A stretch of 64,000 nt of DNA from Streptomyces sp. L2 (GTDB lineage Bacteria; Actinomycetota; Actinomycetes; Streptomycetales; Streptomycetaceae). Positions 37,333 to 46,080 of this stretch are shown one piece after another. A program made the position numbers and the translations under genes. The notes beneath the pieces were generated by a model. The model made no database searches, was not told where the DNA came from, and saw only the letters and a list, made by a program, of their open reading frames with translations. Numbering within the stretch: position 1 is the first letter of the stretch; each line of letters starts with the position of its first letter. The stretch covers positions 6,200,001-6,264,000 of the forward strand of contig NZ_QBDT01000001.1 in NCBI RefSeq assembly GCF_004124325.1, given 5' to 3'.

Positions 37333-37367
37333 GGTCTGATCCGCGGTCCGATCCGCGGTCTGATCCG
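37333..37367. repeat. 12-bp direct repeat with GATC after moaA
   Basis: GGTCTGATCCGC, GGTCCGATCCGC and GGTCTGATCCGA are three adjacent 12-base units. Each holds a GATC, so the sites are spaced 12 bases apart. They fill the gap between the convergent moaA and 72-residue gene. Confidence 0.8.
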
Positions 37368-37392
37368 AGAGGGGGCCCACCAGCCGAAAGGC

Positions 37393-37611
37393 CTACGAGC
37401 CCTCGCGCTCCTGCCACTCCTCGAACCGGACCACGTCCTTCAGGAACCCCCGCACCCCCAGGAACTGCGAGAGGTGCTCGCGGTGCTCCTCGCAGGCGAG
37501 CCACGTCTTGCGCCGCTCCGGCGTGTGGATCTTCGGGTTGTTCCACGCCAGCACCCACACGGCGGCGCTGCGGCAGCCCTTGGCGGAGCAGATGGGGGTC
37601 TCGTCACTCAC
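37393..37611 (-). CDS. Small conserved Cys/His protein
   Basis: 72 residues beginning GTG (VSDETPICSAKGCRSAAVWV). Cysteines at 8, 13 and in WLACEEHREHLSQFL, with histidines, suggest metal binding. Seen in many Streptomyces near moaA or small integral proteins to my recollection, function unknown. The GTG 37611 start follows an open frame that extends 8 codons further upstream. Confidence 0.78.
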   Translation of the reverse strand: MSDETPICSAKGCRSAAVWVLAWNNPKIHTPERRKTWLACEEHREHLSQFLGVRGFLKDVVRFEEWQEREGS

Positions 37612-37805
37612 TGGTGTACTGGCTTTCCGTCTCACCGAGCCCCGTACACAAGGCGACGCCGAGCAGCCACGGGGGGAGCTGCCCGGCGTCGGTCCGTCGC
37701 TCCGACGGGGGATGCGGAGCGCGTACGCAGTATGTCACGGGTGACCCGTCGCCCGGCACTGGAACTGCATGATTGATCTGAGCTTTTCTTGAGCTTGACG
37801 GGGGA

Positions 37806-38198
37806 TCACGTTCCGCTTTCCCGGCCCGGCGCGTCCTCCTGCGCGGCCTGCGCCGGCTCCTCCTCCGTGCGCGGCGCCGTGATCATCGGCTTGAACGGCA
37901 CGGTGACGAAGGTCGACGGCAGCGACGGCGGCCGCTCCCGCCCCGCGTTCGCGATGACCACCGCGATGTACGGCAGGACCGCGCCCAGCACCAGGGCCAC
38001 GATCGCGACGTACCGCTCCACGTTCCACAGCGTCGCCGCGAGGATCACCGCGACGGTCCGGACCGACATCGAGATGACGTAGCGCCGCTGCCGGCCCCGG
38101 ATGTCCTCGGCCAGCCCGGTCCGGGCACCGGTGATCCGGAACACCCCGGGACCGCCGTCGCGCTGCTTCCGCGTCACTGTTCCACCATCCGCCCGCAT
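37806..38198 (-). CDS. DUF3099 domain membrane protein
   Basis: 130 residues. The DUF3099 core is FRITGARTGLAEDIRGRQRR followed by YVISMSVRTVAVILAATLW, with two membrane helices (the second at VAIVALVLGAVLPYIAVVIA) and a Pro/Glu-rich cytoplasmic tail. Function unknown. ATG 38198 gives MRADGGTVTRKQRDGG; an in-frame ACG/GTG region upstream lacks family sequence. Confidence 0.85.
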   Translation of the reverse strand: MRADGGTVTRKQRDGGPGVFRITGARTGLAEDIRGRQRRYVISMSVRTVAVILAATLWNVERYVAIVALVLGAVLPYIAVVIANAGRERPPSLPSTFVTVPFKPMITAPRTEEEPAQAAQEDAPGRESGT

Positions 38199-38420
38199 CG
38201 GACTCTCCCCCCGGCCCGCACCGTCACCCGCTCCGGCGGGGACCCGGCTCGGACACCTTCCACGGTACGCCGCGGCCGGTCCGCCGACGAGACCGGGTCG
38301 CCCCCCGCCTGCGGGAACGCCGGGCCCGCTCCCGCATCCGGGGGAACCCGACGTGCGCCGTCCGATGGGCGCACCCAGACTGGCCGTAATGCTCACGTCG
38401 AGCCGTACGAGGAGGCAGCC

Positions 38421-38708
38421 ATGGGCTGGTTGTGGGCGATCATCGTGGGATTCGTGCTGGGCATCATCGCCAAGGCGGTCATCCCCGGCAAGCAGCACAG
38501 CCCCCTCTGGCTGACCACCATCTGCGGCATCCTCGGCGCCATCGTCGGCAACGCCGTCGCCCGCGCCGCCGGTGTGGAGGCGACCCCGGGAATCGACTGG
38601 AGCCGGCACATCTTCCAGCTGGTCGCGGCGATCATCATCGTGGGCGTGGTCGACATGCTCTACATGGCCACCCTGGGCAAGCACAAGCGGCAACGGCAGC
38701 GGGCCTGA
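38421..38708 (+). CDS. GlsB/YeaQ/YmgE family stress response membrane protein
   Basis: 95 residues, three hydrophobic helices with glycine-rich faces: WLWAIIVGFVLGIIAKAVIP (family motif GxxAKxxxPG), TICGILGAIVGNAVA and IFQLVAAIIIVGVVDMLYMA. Members (transglycosylase-associated protein) are stress-induced small integral membrane proteins of unknown mechanism. ATG 38421 has GAGGAGG upstream. A bidirectional terminator follows. Confidence 0.9.
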   Translation: MGWLWAIIVGFVLGIIAKAVIPGKQHSPLWLTTICGILGAIVGNAVARAAGVEATPGIDWSRHIFQLVAAIIIVGVVDMLYMATLGKHKRQRQRA

Positions 38709-38726
38709 GGAACGGCCGGACACGGC

Positions 38727-38760
38727 GAAGGGCGGCTCCCCGCGCGGGAAGCCGCCCTTC
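38727..38760. terminator. Bidirectional terminator between glsB-like gene and tyrS
   Basis: GAAGGGCGGC and GCCGCCCTTC pair at the outside and TCCC/GGGA inside, with a CGCGC loop. The hairpin lies between two convergent stops (38708 and 38785). Confidence 0.85.
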
Positions 38761-38784
38761 ACTGTAATTGCGTGTGCTTGTGGC

Positions 38785-40053
38785 TCAGGCGGAGCCGACC
38801 TCGACCGCCGCCAGGTTCTTCTTGCCGCGCCGCAGCACCAGCCACCGCCCGTGCAGGAGGTCCTCCTTCGCCGGGACGGCGTCCTCGGCGGCGACCTTCA
38901 CGTTGTTCACGTAGGCACCGCCCTCCTTGACCGTCCGCCGCGCGGCGGACTTGCTGGCCACCAGGCCGACCTCGGCGAACAGGTCCACCACCGGGGCCGG
39001 CTCGGCGACCCGGATGTGCGGCACCTCGGCCAGCGCGGCGGCCAGCGTCCGCTCGTCCAGCTCCGCGAGCTCGCCCTGGCCGAAGAGGGCCCTGGACGCG
39101 GCGATCACGGCGGCCGTCTGGTCGGCGCCGTGCACCAGCGTGGTCAGCTCCTCGGCGAGGGCCCGCTGCGCGGCCCGCGCCTGCGGACGCTCCTGGGTCT
39201 GGCGCTCCAGCTCCTCGATCTCCTCGCGGGACTTGAAGCTGAAGATGCGCAGGAACTTCGAGACGTCACGGTCGTCCGCGTTCACCCAGAACTGGTAGAA
39301 CGCGTACGGCGTCGTCATCTCGGGGTCCAGCCAGACAGTGCCGGACTCCGTCTTGCCGAACTTCGTGCCGTCCGCCTTCGTGATCAGCGGCGTGCCCAGT
39401 GCGTGCACCACGGCGCCCGGGTCGACCCGGTGGATCAGGTCGGTGCCGGACGTCAGGTTGCCCCACTGGTCGCTGCCGCCGGTTTGCAGCGTGCAGCCGT
39501 GACGCCGGTACAGCTCCAGAAAGTCCATCCCCTGCAGGATCTGGTAGCTGAACTCCGTGTAGCTGATGCCCGCGTCGGAGTTGAGCCGACGGGAGACGGC
39601 CTCCTTGGCGATCATCTTGTTGACGCGGAAGTGCTTGCCCATGTCGCGCAGGAACTCGATGGCCGACATGCCCTGGGTCCAGTCGAGGTTGTTGACCATG
39701 ATCGCCGCGTTCGGACCCTCGAAATCGAGCAGCGGCTGGATCTGCGCACGCAGGCGCTCCACCCAGCCGGCGACGACCTCAGGAGAGTTCAGCGTGCGCT
39801 CGGCCGTCGGTTTGGGGTCGCCGATCAGGCCCGTGGCACCCCCGACCAGGCCCAGCGGGCGGTTGCCCGCCTGCTGGATCCGGCGCATCGTGAGAATCTG
39901 CACGAGATTCCCCAGGTGCAGGCTGGGCGCGGTCGGATCGAACCCGCAATAGAACGTGACAGGGCCGTCCGCGAACGCCTTGCGCAATGCGTCCTCGTCC
40001 GTGGAGAGGGCCAGGAGCCCGCGCCACTTCAGCTCGTCGACGATGTCCGTCAC
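38785..40053 (-). CDS. tyrS: Tyrosyl-tRNA synthetase
   Basis: 422 residues, class I synthetase charging tRNA-Tyr. The HIGH-equivalent is HLGN in [20 protein letters not shown], the KMSKS-equivalent is KFGKT, and the tyrosine pocket segment is [20 protein letters not shown] followed by GSDQWGN. A C-terminal S4-type RNA-binding domain begins near residue 350 ([19 protein letters not shown]). I looked for a T-box leader upstream and see none. Confidence 0.96.
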   Translation of the reverse strand: MTDIVDELKWRGLLALSTDEDALRKAFADGPVTFYCGFDPTAPSLHLGNLVQILTMRRIQQAGNRPLGLVGGATGLIGDPKPTAERTLNSPEVVAGWVERLRAQIQPLLDFEGPNAAIMVNNLDWTQGMSAIEFLRDMGKHFRVNKMIAKEAVSRRLNSDAGISYTEFSYQILQGMDFLELYRRHGCTLQTGGSDQWGNLTSGTDLIHRVDPGAVVHALGTPLITKADGTKFGKTESGTVWLDPEMTTPYAFYQFWVNADDRDVSKFLRIFSFKSREEIEELERQTQERPQARAAQRALAEELTTLVHGADQTAAVIAASRALFGQGELAELDERTLAAALAEVPHIRVAEPAPVVDLFAEVGLVASKSAARRTVKEGGAYVNNVKVAAEDAVPAKEDLLHGRWLVLRRGKKNLAAVEVGSA

Positions 40054-40109
40054 GGTTCTCGTGTCTCCTCGGTGATCTTCGGGCAGTCGGGTGACAGCCG
40101 ACTACGAGG

Positions 40110-41504
40110 TTATACGCCCTGGCTGACAGAGCTCATGTTGAAATCGGGGATCCGCAGCGCGGGCATCGCGGCCCGCGTGAACCAGTCGCTCCACTCGCGC
40201 GGCAGCGTCTTCTCCGTCCGCCCCGCCTCCGTGGCCCGGCCCAGCAGGTCCACCGGCGACTCGTTGAACCGGAAATTGTTCACCTGCCCGGTCACCTCGC
40301 CGTTCTCCACGAGGTAGACGCCGTCCCTGGTCAGCCCGGTCAGCAGCAGCGTCGCCGGGTCGACCTCGCGGATGTACCACAGGCAGGTCAGCAGCAGCCC
40401 GCGCTCGGTACCGGCGACCATCTCCTGGAGCGAGCGGTCCGTCCCGCCGTCCAGGATCAGGTTCCCCGGCGCCGGGGCGACCGGCAGCCCGGTCAGCGCG
40501 GCACTGTGCCGGCTGGTCGTCAGATGCCGGAGCACGCCCTCGTCGATCCACTTGGTGGCGCGTACGGGCAGCCCGTTGTCGAACACCGACTGGTCGCCGT
40601 CGGAGGAGTGGGCGACCGCGAACGACGGGCACTCCAGACCGGGCTCGTCCGGGTCGCTGCGCAGGGTCAGCGGCAGCTCGGAGAGCCGGTCGCCCACGCG
40701 CGTGCCCCCGCCGGGCTTGGAGAACACCGTGCGACCCTCGGCCGCGTCCCGGCCCGAAGCCGACCACATCTGGTAGATCAGCAGGTCCGCCACCGCGGTC
40801 GGCGGCAGCAGCGTCTCGTAGCGGCCCGCGGGCAGCTCCAGGCGCCGCTCGGCCCACCCCAGGCGTACGGCCAGCTCGGCGTCCATCACTCCCGGGTCGA
40901 CGTCCTTGAAGTCCCGCGTGGAGCTGCCGGCCCACGCCGATCGCGTCCGGTCCGGGGACTTGGCGTTCATCTCCAGCGTGCCGGTCGGCTGGTCGTGCCG
41001 CAGCCGCAGGCCCGTCGACGTGCCCACGTACGTCGACACCAGCTCGTGGTTGGCGAAGCCGTACAGCTCCCGGCCGCCCGCACGCGCGCGTGCGAACGCC
41101 TCGCCGAGGGCCGGGGCGAAGTCCGCGAACACGGCGGACGAGGTCTCGGCGGGCACGTCCGCGAAGTCCGGCGACTCGGGCACCCCCGACACCAGCGGCC
41201 GCGCGTCCTCGGCCGCTCCGGCCCCGCGCGCGGCGGCCTCCGCGGCGCGTACCAGCGGCTCCAGCTCCTCCGCGGTCACCGCGGACCGGGACACCACACC
41301 GGAGGCGGTGCCCTCCTTCCCGTCCACGGTGGCGATCACGGTGAGCGTACGGCCGCGCGTCACGCCGTTCGTCGTCAGCGCGTTGCCCGCCCAGCGCAGG
41401 TTGGCGGTCGACTCCTCGTCGGCGATGACGACACAGCCGTCGGCGGTGGACAGCTCCAGGGCCCGCTCGACGATCTCGTGCGGCTTGCTGCTGCTGGCGC
41501 TCAT
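40110..41504 (-). CDS. tldE: TldE/PmbA family metalloprotease subunit
   Basis: 464 residues. It contains NLRWAGNALTTNGVTRGRTL, NAKSPDRTRSAWAGSSTRDF and a C-terminal FRFNESPVDLLGRATEAGRT, matching the TldE/PmbA partner, which lacks the zinc motif. With TldD it forms a heterodimeric protease that trims unfolded or ribosomally made peptides. ATG 41504 overlaps the TldD stop (ATGA). Last gene of the pair. Confidence 0.92.
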   Translation of the reverse strand: MSASSSKPHEIVERALELSTADGCVVIADEESTANLRWAGNALTTNGVTRGRTLTVIATVDGKEGTASGVVSRSAVTAEELEPLVRAAEAAARGAGAAEDARPLVSGVPESPDFADVPAETSSAVFADFAPALGEAFARARAGGRELYGFANHELVSTYVGTSTGLRLRHDQPTGTLEMNAKSPDRTRSAWAGSSTRDFKDVDPGVMDAELAVRLGWAERRLELPAGRYETLLPPTAVADLLIYQMWSASGRDAAEGRTVFSKPGGGTRVGDRLSELPLTLRSDPDEPGLECPSFAVAHSSDGDQSVFDNGLPVRATKWIDEGVLRHLTTSRHSAALTGLPVAPAPGNLILDGGTDRSLQEMVAGTERGLLLTCLWYIREVDPATLLLTGLTRDGVYLVENGEVTGQVNNFRFNESPVDLLGRATEAGRTEKTLPREWSDWFTRAAMPALRIPDFNMSSVSQGV

Positions 41505-43024
41505 CGACCGGCCTCCTGCGTGGTGTTCAAGATGTTGACGCCCTTGAAGAGGGCGGAGGGGCACCCGTGCGACACCGCCGCGACCTGCCCCGGCTGGGCC
41601 TTGCCGCAGTTGAAGGCGCCGCCCAGGACGTACGTCTGCGGACCGCCGACGGCGGCCATCGAACCCCAGAAGTCGGTGGTCGTGGCCTGGTAGGCGACGT
41701 CCTTCAGCTGACCGGTGATCCGGCCGTTCTCGATCCGGAAGAAGCGCTGCCCGGTGAACTGGAAGTTGTACCGCTGCATGTCGATCGACCAGGACCGGTC
41801 CCCGACCACGTAGATGCCCCGGTCGACACCCCCGATGAGGTCCTCCGTGGACAGCCCCGCCGGATCCGGCGCCAGCGAGACGTTGGCCATGCGCTGCACA
41901 GGCACGTGCCCGGGGGAGTCGGCGTACGCGCACCCGTTGGACCGCTCGAAACCGGTCAGCCTCGCGATCCGGCGGTCCAGCTGGTAGCCCACCAGCGTGC
42001 CGTCCTTCACCAGGTCCCAGGACTGCGCCTCGACGCCCTCGTCGTCGTAGCCGACGGTCGCCAGGCCGTGCTCGGCGGTCCGGTCACCGGTCACGTTCAT
42101 CAGCTCGGAGCCGTACTTGAGCTTGCCCAGCTGGTCGAAGGTGGCGAAGGACGTGCCGGCGTAGGCGGCCTCGTAGCCGAGGGCCCGGTCCAGTTCGGTG
42201 GCGTGCCCGATGGACTCGTGGATCGTCAGCCACAGGTTGGACGGGTCGACGACCAGGTCGTACAGCCCCGGCTCCACGCTCGGCGCCCGCATCTTCTCCG
42301 CCAGCAGCTCCGGGATCCGCTCCAGCTCGGCGTCCCAGTCCCAGCCGGTGCCGGTCAGGTACTCCCAGCCGCGGCCGACGGGCGGCGCGATCGTGCGCAT
42401 CGAGTCGAACTCCCCGCTCGACTCGTCCACCGACACCGCCGTCAGCTGCGGGTGCAGCCGCACCCGCTGCTGCGTCGTCACGGTCCCGGCCGTGTCGGCG
42501 TAGAACTTGTTCTCGTGCACGGTGAGCAGCGAGGCGTCCACGTGGTTCACGCCGTTCGCCGCGAGCAGCCGTGCGCTCCAGTCGGCCAGCAGCGCGGCCT
42601 TCTCCTCGTCCGGCACGGAGAACGGGTCGATCTCGTACGACGAGATCCACGTCCGTTCGGCGTGCACCGGCTCGCCGGCCAGCTCCACCCTCTCGTCCGA
42701 CCCGGCCGCCCTGATCACCTGGGCGGACAGCTTCGCCATCGCCACCGCCTGCGAGGCGACCTTCGCCGCGGCGGCGAGGCTCAGGTCCACACCGGACGCG
42801 AAACCCCACGTCCCGCCGTGCACGACCCGCACCGCGTACCCCAGGTCGGTGGTGTCCGACGACCCGGCCGGCTTGGCGTCCCTGAGCCGCCAGGACGCGC
42901 TGCGCACCCGCTCGAACCGGAAGTCGGCGTGCTCCGCCCCGAGCGCACGCGCGCGTGCCAGCGCGGCGTCGGCCAGGGACCGTAGCGGAAGCGCCGTGAA
43001 GGCTTCGTCGATCGTATGAGGCAC
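41501..43024 (-). CDS. tldD: TldD family zinc metalloprotease
   Basis: 507 residues. The zinc motif HESIGHATELD (HExxxH) is present near residue 260, with the TldD C-terminal SMAAVGGPQTYVLGGAFNCG and KAQPGQVAAVSHGCPSALFK. The catalytic partner of TldE; the two are coupled by a 4-base overlap. The pair is known in microcin B17 maturation and CcdA degradation in E. coli; in Streptomyces the substrate is not established. Confidence 0.94.
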   Translation of the reverse strand: MPHTIDEAFTALPLRSLADAALARARALGAEHADFRFERVRSASWRLRDAKPAGSSDTTDLGYAVRVVHGGTWGFASGVDLSLAAAAKVASQAVAMAKLSAQVIRAAGSDERVELAGEPVHAERTWISSYEIDPFSVPDEEKAALLADWSARLLAANGVNHVDASLLTVHENKFYADTAGTVTTQQRVRLHPQLTAVSVDESSGEFDSMRTIAPPVGRGWEYLTGTGWDWDAELERIPELLAEKMRAPSVEPGLYDLVVDPSNLWLTIHESIGHATELDRALGYEAAYAGTSFATFDQLGKLKYGSELMNVTGDRTAEHGLATVGYDDEGVEAQSWDLVKDGTLVGYQLDRRIARLTGFERSNGCAYADSPGHVPVQRMANVSLAPDPAGLSTEDLIGGVDRGIYVVGDRSWSIDMQRYNFQFTGQRFFRIENGRITGQLKDVAYQATTTDFWGSMAAVGGPQTYVLGGAFNCGKAQPGQVAAVSHGCPSALFKGVNILNTTQEAGR

Positions 43025-43194
43025 CGAGGTCTCCCTGCTGTCGTGTCCTGTCGGGTCCGATCATGTCGCGGGACCGGCCCGGCGGACCACAGGTTTGGGT
43101 GTGCCACCGGCTCTTTCTGTAGGGACCCGACAGTGACGCCCGCGAGCCACTGTCGGTGCCCGCTTGCCCTCCGCGGCGGCGCTACCGATAGGTT

Positions 43195-43219
43195 TTCGAT
43201 GAAGCCGCCTGCCATCGAA
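43195..43219. promoter_or_regulatory. Inverted repeat in fabG promoter region
   Basis: TTCGATG and CATCGAA form a perfect 7-base inverted repeat with an 11-base spacer just after a possible -10 box TAGGTT (43189-43194; TTGCCC lies 19 bases before it). A third half-like site, ATCGAAAGG, lies at the fabG ribosome site. Operator or mRNA leader hairpin; cannot say which. Confidence 0.4.
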
Positions 43220-43273
43220 GGTGTCCGGGCGGGTTGTCGGACCGCTTCAAGCCGCTATCGAAAGGGTGATCCG

Positions 43274-43978
43274 TTGAGCCGCTCGGTTCTCGTCACCGGA
43301 GGAAACCGGGGCATCGGCCTCGCCATCGCCCGCGCGTTCGCCGACGCCGGCGACAAGGTCGCGATCACCTACCGCTCGGGCGAGCCGCCGGCCGGCTTCC
43401 TGGCGGTCAGGTGCGACATCACCGACCCGGAGCAGGTGGAGCAGGCCTACAAGGAGATCGAGGACCAGCACGGCCCGGTCGAGGTCCTCGTCGCCAACGC
43501 CGGCGTCACCAAGGACCAGCTGCTGATGCGCATGTCCGAGGAGGACTTCACCTCGGTCATCGACACCAACCTCACCGGCACCTTCCGGGTCGTCAAGCGC
43601 GCCAACCGCGGCATGCTGCGCGCCAAGAAGGGCCGGGTCGTCCTGATCTCCTCCGTCGTCGGCCTGCTCGGCTCGGCGGGGCAGGCGAACTACGCCGCCT
43701 CCAAGGCCGCCCTGGTCGGCTTCGCGCGCTCCCTCGCCCGTGAGCTGGGCTCGCGCAACATCACCTTCAACGTCGTCGCGCCCGGTTTCGTCGACACCGA
43801 CATGACCAAGGCGCTCAGCGAGAAGCAGCGTGAGGGCATCGTGGCCCAGGTGCCGCTGGGCCGGTACGCGCAGCCGGAGGAGATCGCCGCCGCGGTGCGG
43901 TTCCTCGCCTCGGACGACGCCTCGTACATCACTGGAGCCGTCATTCCCGTTGACGGCGGACTGGGAATGGGTCACTGA
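43274..43978 (+). CDS. fabG: 3-oxoacyl-ACP reductase FabG
   Basis: 234 residues, type II fatty acid synthase NADPH-dependent ketoreductase. Rossmann motif LVTGGNRGIGLAIARAFADA, NAGVTKDQLLMRMSEEDF, catalytic SSVVGLLGSAGQANYAASKA, and ITGAVIPVDGGLGMGH at the end. The start is TTG 43274 (read as Met; MSRSVLVTGG) with AAGGG upstream, as in the S. coelicolor homologue that I remember. The gap to inhA is 5 bases, so the two are one operon. Confidence 0.94.
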   Translation: MSRSVLVTGGNRGIGLAIARAFADAGDKVAITYRSGEPPAGFLAVRCDITDPEQVEQAYKEIEDQHGPVEVLVANAGVTKDQLLMRMSEEDFTSVIDTNLTGTFRVVKRANRGMLRAKKGRVVLISSVVGLLGSAGQANYAASKAALVGFARSLARELGSRNITFNVVAPGFVDTDMTKALSEKQREGIVAQVPLGRYAQPEEIAAAVRFLASDDASYITGAVIPVDGGLGMGH

Positions 43979-43983
43979 TCACC

Positions 43984-44751
43984 ATGAGCGGAATTCTCGA
44001 GGGCAAGCGCATCCTGGTCACGGGTGTGCTGATGGAGTCCTCCATCGCCTTCCACGTCGCCAAGCTGGCCCAGGAGCAGGGCGCCGAGATCATCCTGACC
44101 GCGTTTCCGCGGCCGACCCTGACCGAGCGCATCGCCAAGAAGCTGCCGAAGCCCGCCAAGGTCATCGAGCTGGACGTGACGAACGAGGAGCACCTCGGGC
44201 GGCTGGCCGACGTCGTCGGCGAGGAGCTGGGCGGCCTGGACGGCATCGTCCACTCCATCGGCTTCGCCCCCCAGGACGCGCTCGGCGGCAACTTCCTGAA
44301 CACGCCGTTCGAGTCGGTCTCCACCGCCATGCACGTCTCGGCGTTCTCCCTGAAGTCGCTGACCACGGCGTGCCTCCCGCTGATGCAGAACGGCGGCTCG
44401 GTCGTCGGCCTCACCTTCGACGCCCAGTACGCCTGGCCGCAGTACGACTGGATGGGCCCGGCCAAGGCCGCCCTGGAGGCCACCAGCCGCTACATGGCCC
44501 GTGACCTCGGCAAGCAGAACATCCGCTGCAACCTCATCTCGGCCGGCCCGATCGGCTCCATGGCCGCCAAGTCCATCCCGGGCTTCAGCGACCTGGCCGC
44601 CGTGTGGGACACCCGCTCCCCGCTGGAGTGGGACCTGAAGGACCCCGAGCCGGCCGGCCGCGGTGTCGTCGCCCTGCTCAGCGACTGGTTCCCGAAGACC
44701 ACCGGCGAGATCATCCACGTCGACGGCGGTCTGCACGCCATCGGCGCCTGA
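43984..44751 (+). CDS. fabI: Enoyl-ACP reductase, InhA/FabI type
   Basis: 255 residues, NADH-dependent enoyl-ACP reductase. It shows the InhA-type N-terminus GKRILVTGVLMESSIAFHVA, the SIGFAPQDALGGNF loop and the Tyr-x6-Lys active site in YDWMGPAKAALEATSRYMAR, and it ends in IIHVDGGLHAIGA. It completes the elongation cycle with the adjacent FabG. A terminator follows. Confidence 0.95.
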   Translation: MSGILEGKRILVTGVLMESSIAFHVAKLAQEQGAEIILTAFPRPTLTERIAKKLPKPAKVIELDVTNEEHLGRLADVVGEELGGLDGIVHSIGFAPQDALGGNFLNTPFESVSTAMHVSAFSLKSLTTACLPLMQNGGSVVGLTFDAQYAWPQYDWMGPAKAALEATSRYMARDLGKQNIRCNLISAGPIGSMAAKSIPGFSDLAAVWDTRSPLEWDLKDPEPAGRGVVALLSDWFPKTTGEIIHVDGGLHAIGA

Positions 44752-44770
44752 GCGCCACCCCCACTCCACG

Positions 44771-44805
44771 GCGGAGGCCCACACCCCCTTGGTGTGGGCC
44801 TCTGC
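44771..44805 (+). terminator. Terminator after fabG-fabI
   Basis: GGAGGCCCACACC and GGTGTGGGCCTC pair around a CCCTT loop, 20 bases past the stop, followed by TGCCCGTT. Confidence 0.85.
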
Positions 44806-44923
44806 CCGTTCCGGGCGTCACCCGAACGGCTCACCGGCCAGGCGCGTCACGCCCCCGAGGCCGCACGCTGGAACCGCGTTCACCTCGCGCAATCCCTCGC
44901 AGCCCGGCCGAGGAGGTCCCCTT

Positions 44924-45274
44924 GTGCGCCTGTCCCGCAGCCTGGCCCCGGTGACCCTGGCCGCAGCCCTCCTGCTGTCCCCGCCGCACGGCGCGGCCTC
45001 CCACGCGCGCGCGAGCGACGGAAAGCCGCACGTGCCGGACCTCTTCGGCTCCTCCTGCCGTACGACCGTGCACGGCTCCCACGTGGTCGCCTACTGCCAC
45101 AACCCCTATGTCGACACCGACCGCGTGAGCCTGCACATCGAGTGCGCCCGCTGGTGGGACATCGACACCGACGGCGCCGCTGTGGACGCCGGACCCGCCA
45201 TGACCGTACGGCTGACCGGGCGCTGCTGGGCTGACGTCGGCTCGGCGTGGGTCAGCCACCAGAAGGTGACCTGA
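44924..45274 (+). CDS. Small secreted cysteine-containing protein
   Basis: 116 residues. A signal peptide (VRLSRSLAPVTLAAALLLSP then HGAASHARA) is followed by a mature domain of about 85 residues with four cysteines (SSCRTTVHG, AYCHNPY, HIECARWWD, GRCWADVG), enough for two disulfides. I do not recognise it. GTG 44924 has AGGAGG 7 bases upstream; the frame stays open upstream without signal character. Single gene. Confidence 0.8.
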   Translation: MRLSRSLAPVTLAAALLLSPPHGAASHARASDGKPHVPDLFGSSCRTTVHGSHVVAYCHNPYVDTDRVSLHIECARWWDIDTDGAAVDAGPAMTVRLTGRCWADVGSAWVSHQKVT

Positions 45275-45320
45275 ACCGGCCGGACGGCCACCGGAAGGCC
45301 GGCTCGGACCGGACGGAGGG

Positions 45321-45998
45321 TCAGCCGAACCGGTCCGGACGGCACAGGAACGGGTAGCTCGCCGCCTCCGTGGCCGCCGACTGAGCGTCGCCCGCGCGGA
45401 TCGCGTCCACCAGCCGGCCGTGGTCCATGTGCGCGCGCGGGCTCATGTCCGCGCCGACGTCCGCGCGCAGCCAGTCCCGTAGGACCTCGCCCAGGTCGGC
45501 GTACATCGCCATCATGACGTCGTTGTGGGAGGCGGCCACCACGGCCAGGTGGAACGTCGCGTCGGCCGCCACGAAGACCTCCGCCTCGCCCGTCTCCCAC
45601 GCCTCCTCACGCCGGACGAGCAGCGCGTCCAGCTGCTTGAGGTCCTTCTCGGTGCGCCGCTCGGCGGCCATCTTCGCCGCCGCGGACTCCAGCGTGGAGC
45701 GCAGTTCGGCGATGTGCCGCGGGTCGGCACCGGCGAACCGGCGGTGCATCACGCCGGCCAGCTCGCTCGTCGCCACGACGTAGGTGCCGGAGCCCTGGCG
45801 GATGTCCAGCAGGCCGTTGTGCGCGAGCGCGCGGACGGCCTCGCGGACCGTGTTGCGGGCGACGCCGAGCTGCTCGACCAGCTCCGGCTCGGTCGGGATG
45901 CGCGAGCCGACCGGCCACTCGCCGGACGCGATCTGATTGCGCAGTTCGGCGATGACCTGCTCGGACAGCGCTGAACGGCGCGGGTGGCTCAGAGGCAT
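45321..45998 (-). CDS. FadR/GntR family transcriptional regulator
   Basis: 225 residues. The winged helix-turn-helix LSEQVIAELRNQIASGEWPV, then SRIPTEPELVEQLGVARNTV and REAVRALAHNGLLDIRQGSG, is followed by an FCD effector domain (LRSTLESAAAKMAAERR, AADATFHLAVVAASHND). Divergent from the CynX/NimT-type transporter, with ATCAT repeats between the starts. It probably represses that gene in response to a carboxylate or other small ligand, which is the usual role. Confidence 0.92.
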   Translation of the reverse strand: MPLSHPRRSALSEQVIAELRNQIASGEWPVGSRIPTEPELVEQLGVARNTVREAVRALAHNGLLDIRQGSGTYVVATSELAGVMHRRFAGADPRHIAELRSTLESAAAKMAAERRTEKDLKQLDALLVRREEAWETGEAEVFVAADATFHLAVVAASHNDVMMAMYADLGEVLRDWLRADVGADMSPRAHMDHGRLVDAIRAGDAQSAATEAASYPFLCRPDRFG

Positions 45999-46052
45999 GG
46001 CACACCTTCGCACGACGGGCCCGGGAGCCGCCGTCCCGGGAATGGACAACCA

Positions 46053-46073
46053 ATCATCCCATGATTCTATGAT
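46053..46073. promoter_or_regulatory. ATCAT/ATGAT repeat operator
   Basis: ATCATCCCATGAT is a 5-3-5 palindrome, and a further ATGAT follows after TCT, giving three half-sites spaced 8 bases apart. It lies 55 bases from the regulator start and overlaps the start of the transporter transcript. This fits a GntR-type dimer site. Confidence 0.65.
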
Positions 46074-46080
46074 GGGTCGC

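Noticed and set aside
40054..40110. T-box leader before tyrS
   Set aside because: Gap too short and no T-box sequence or specifier stem seen.
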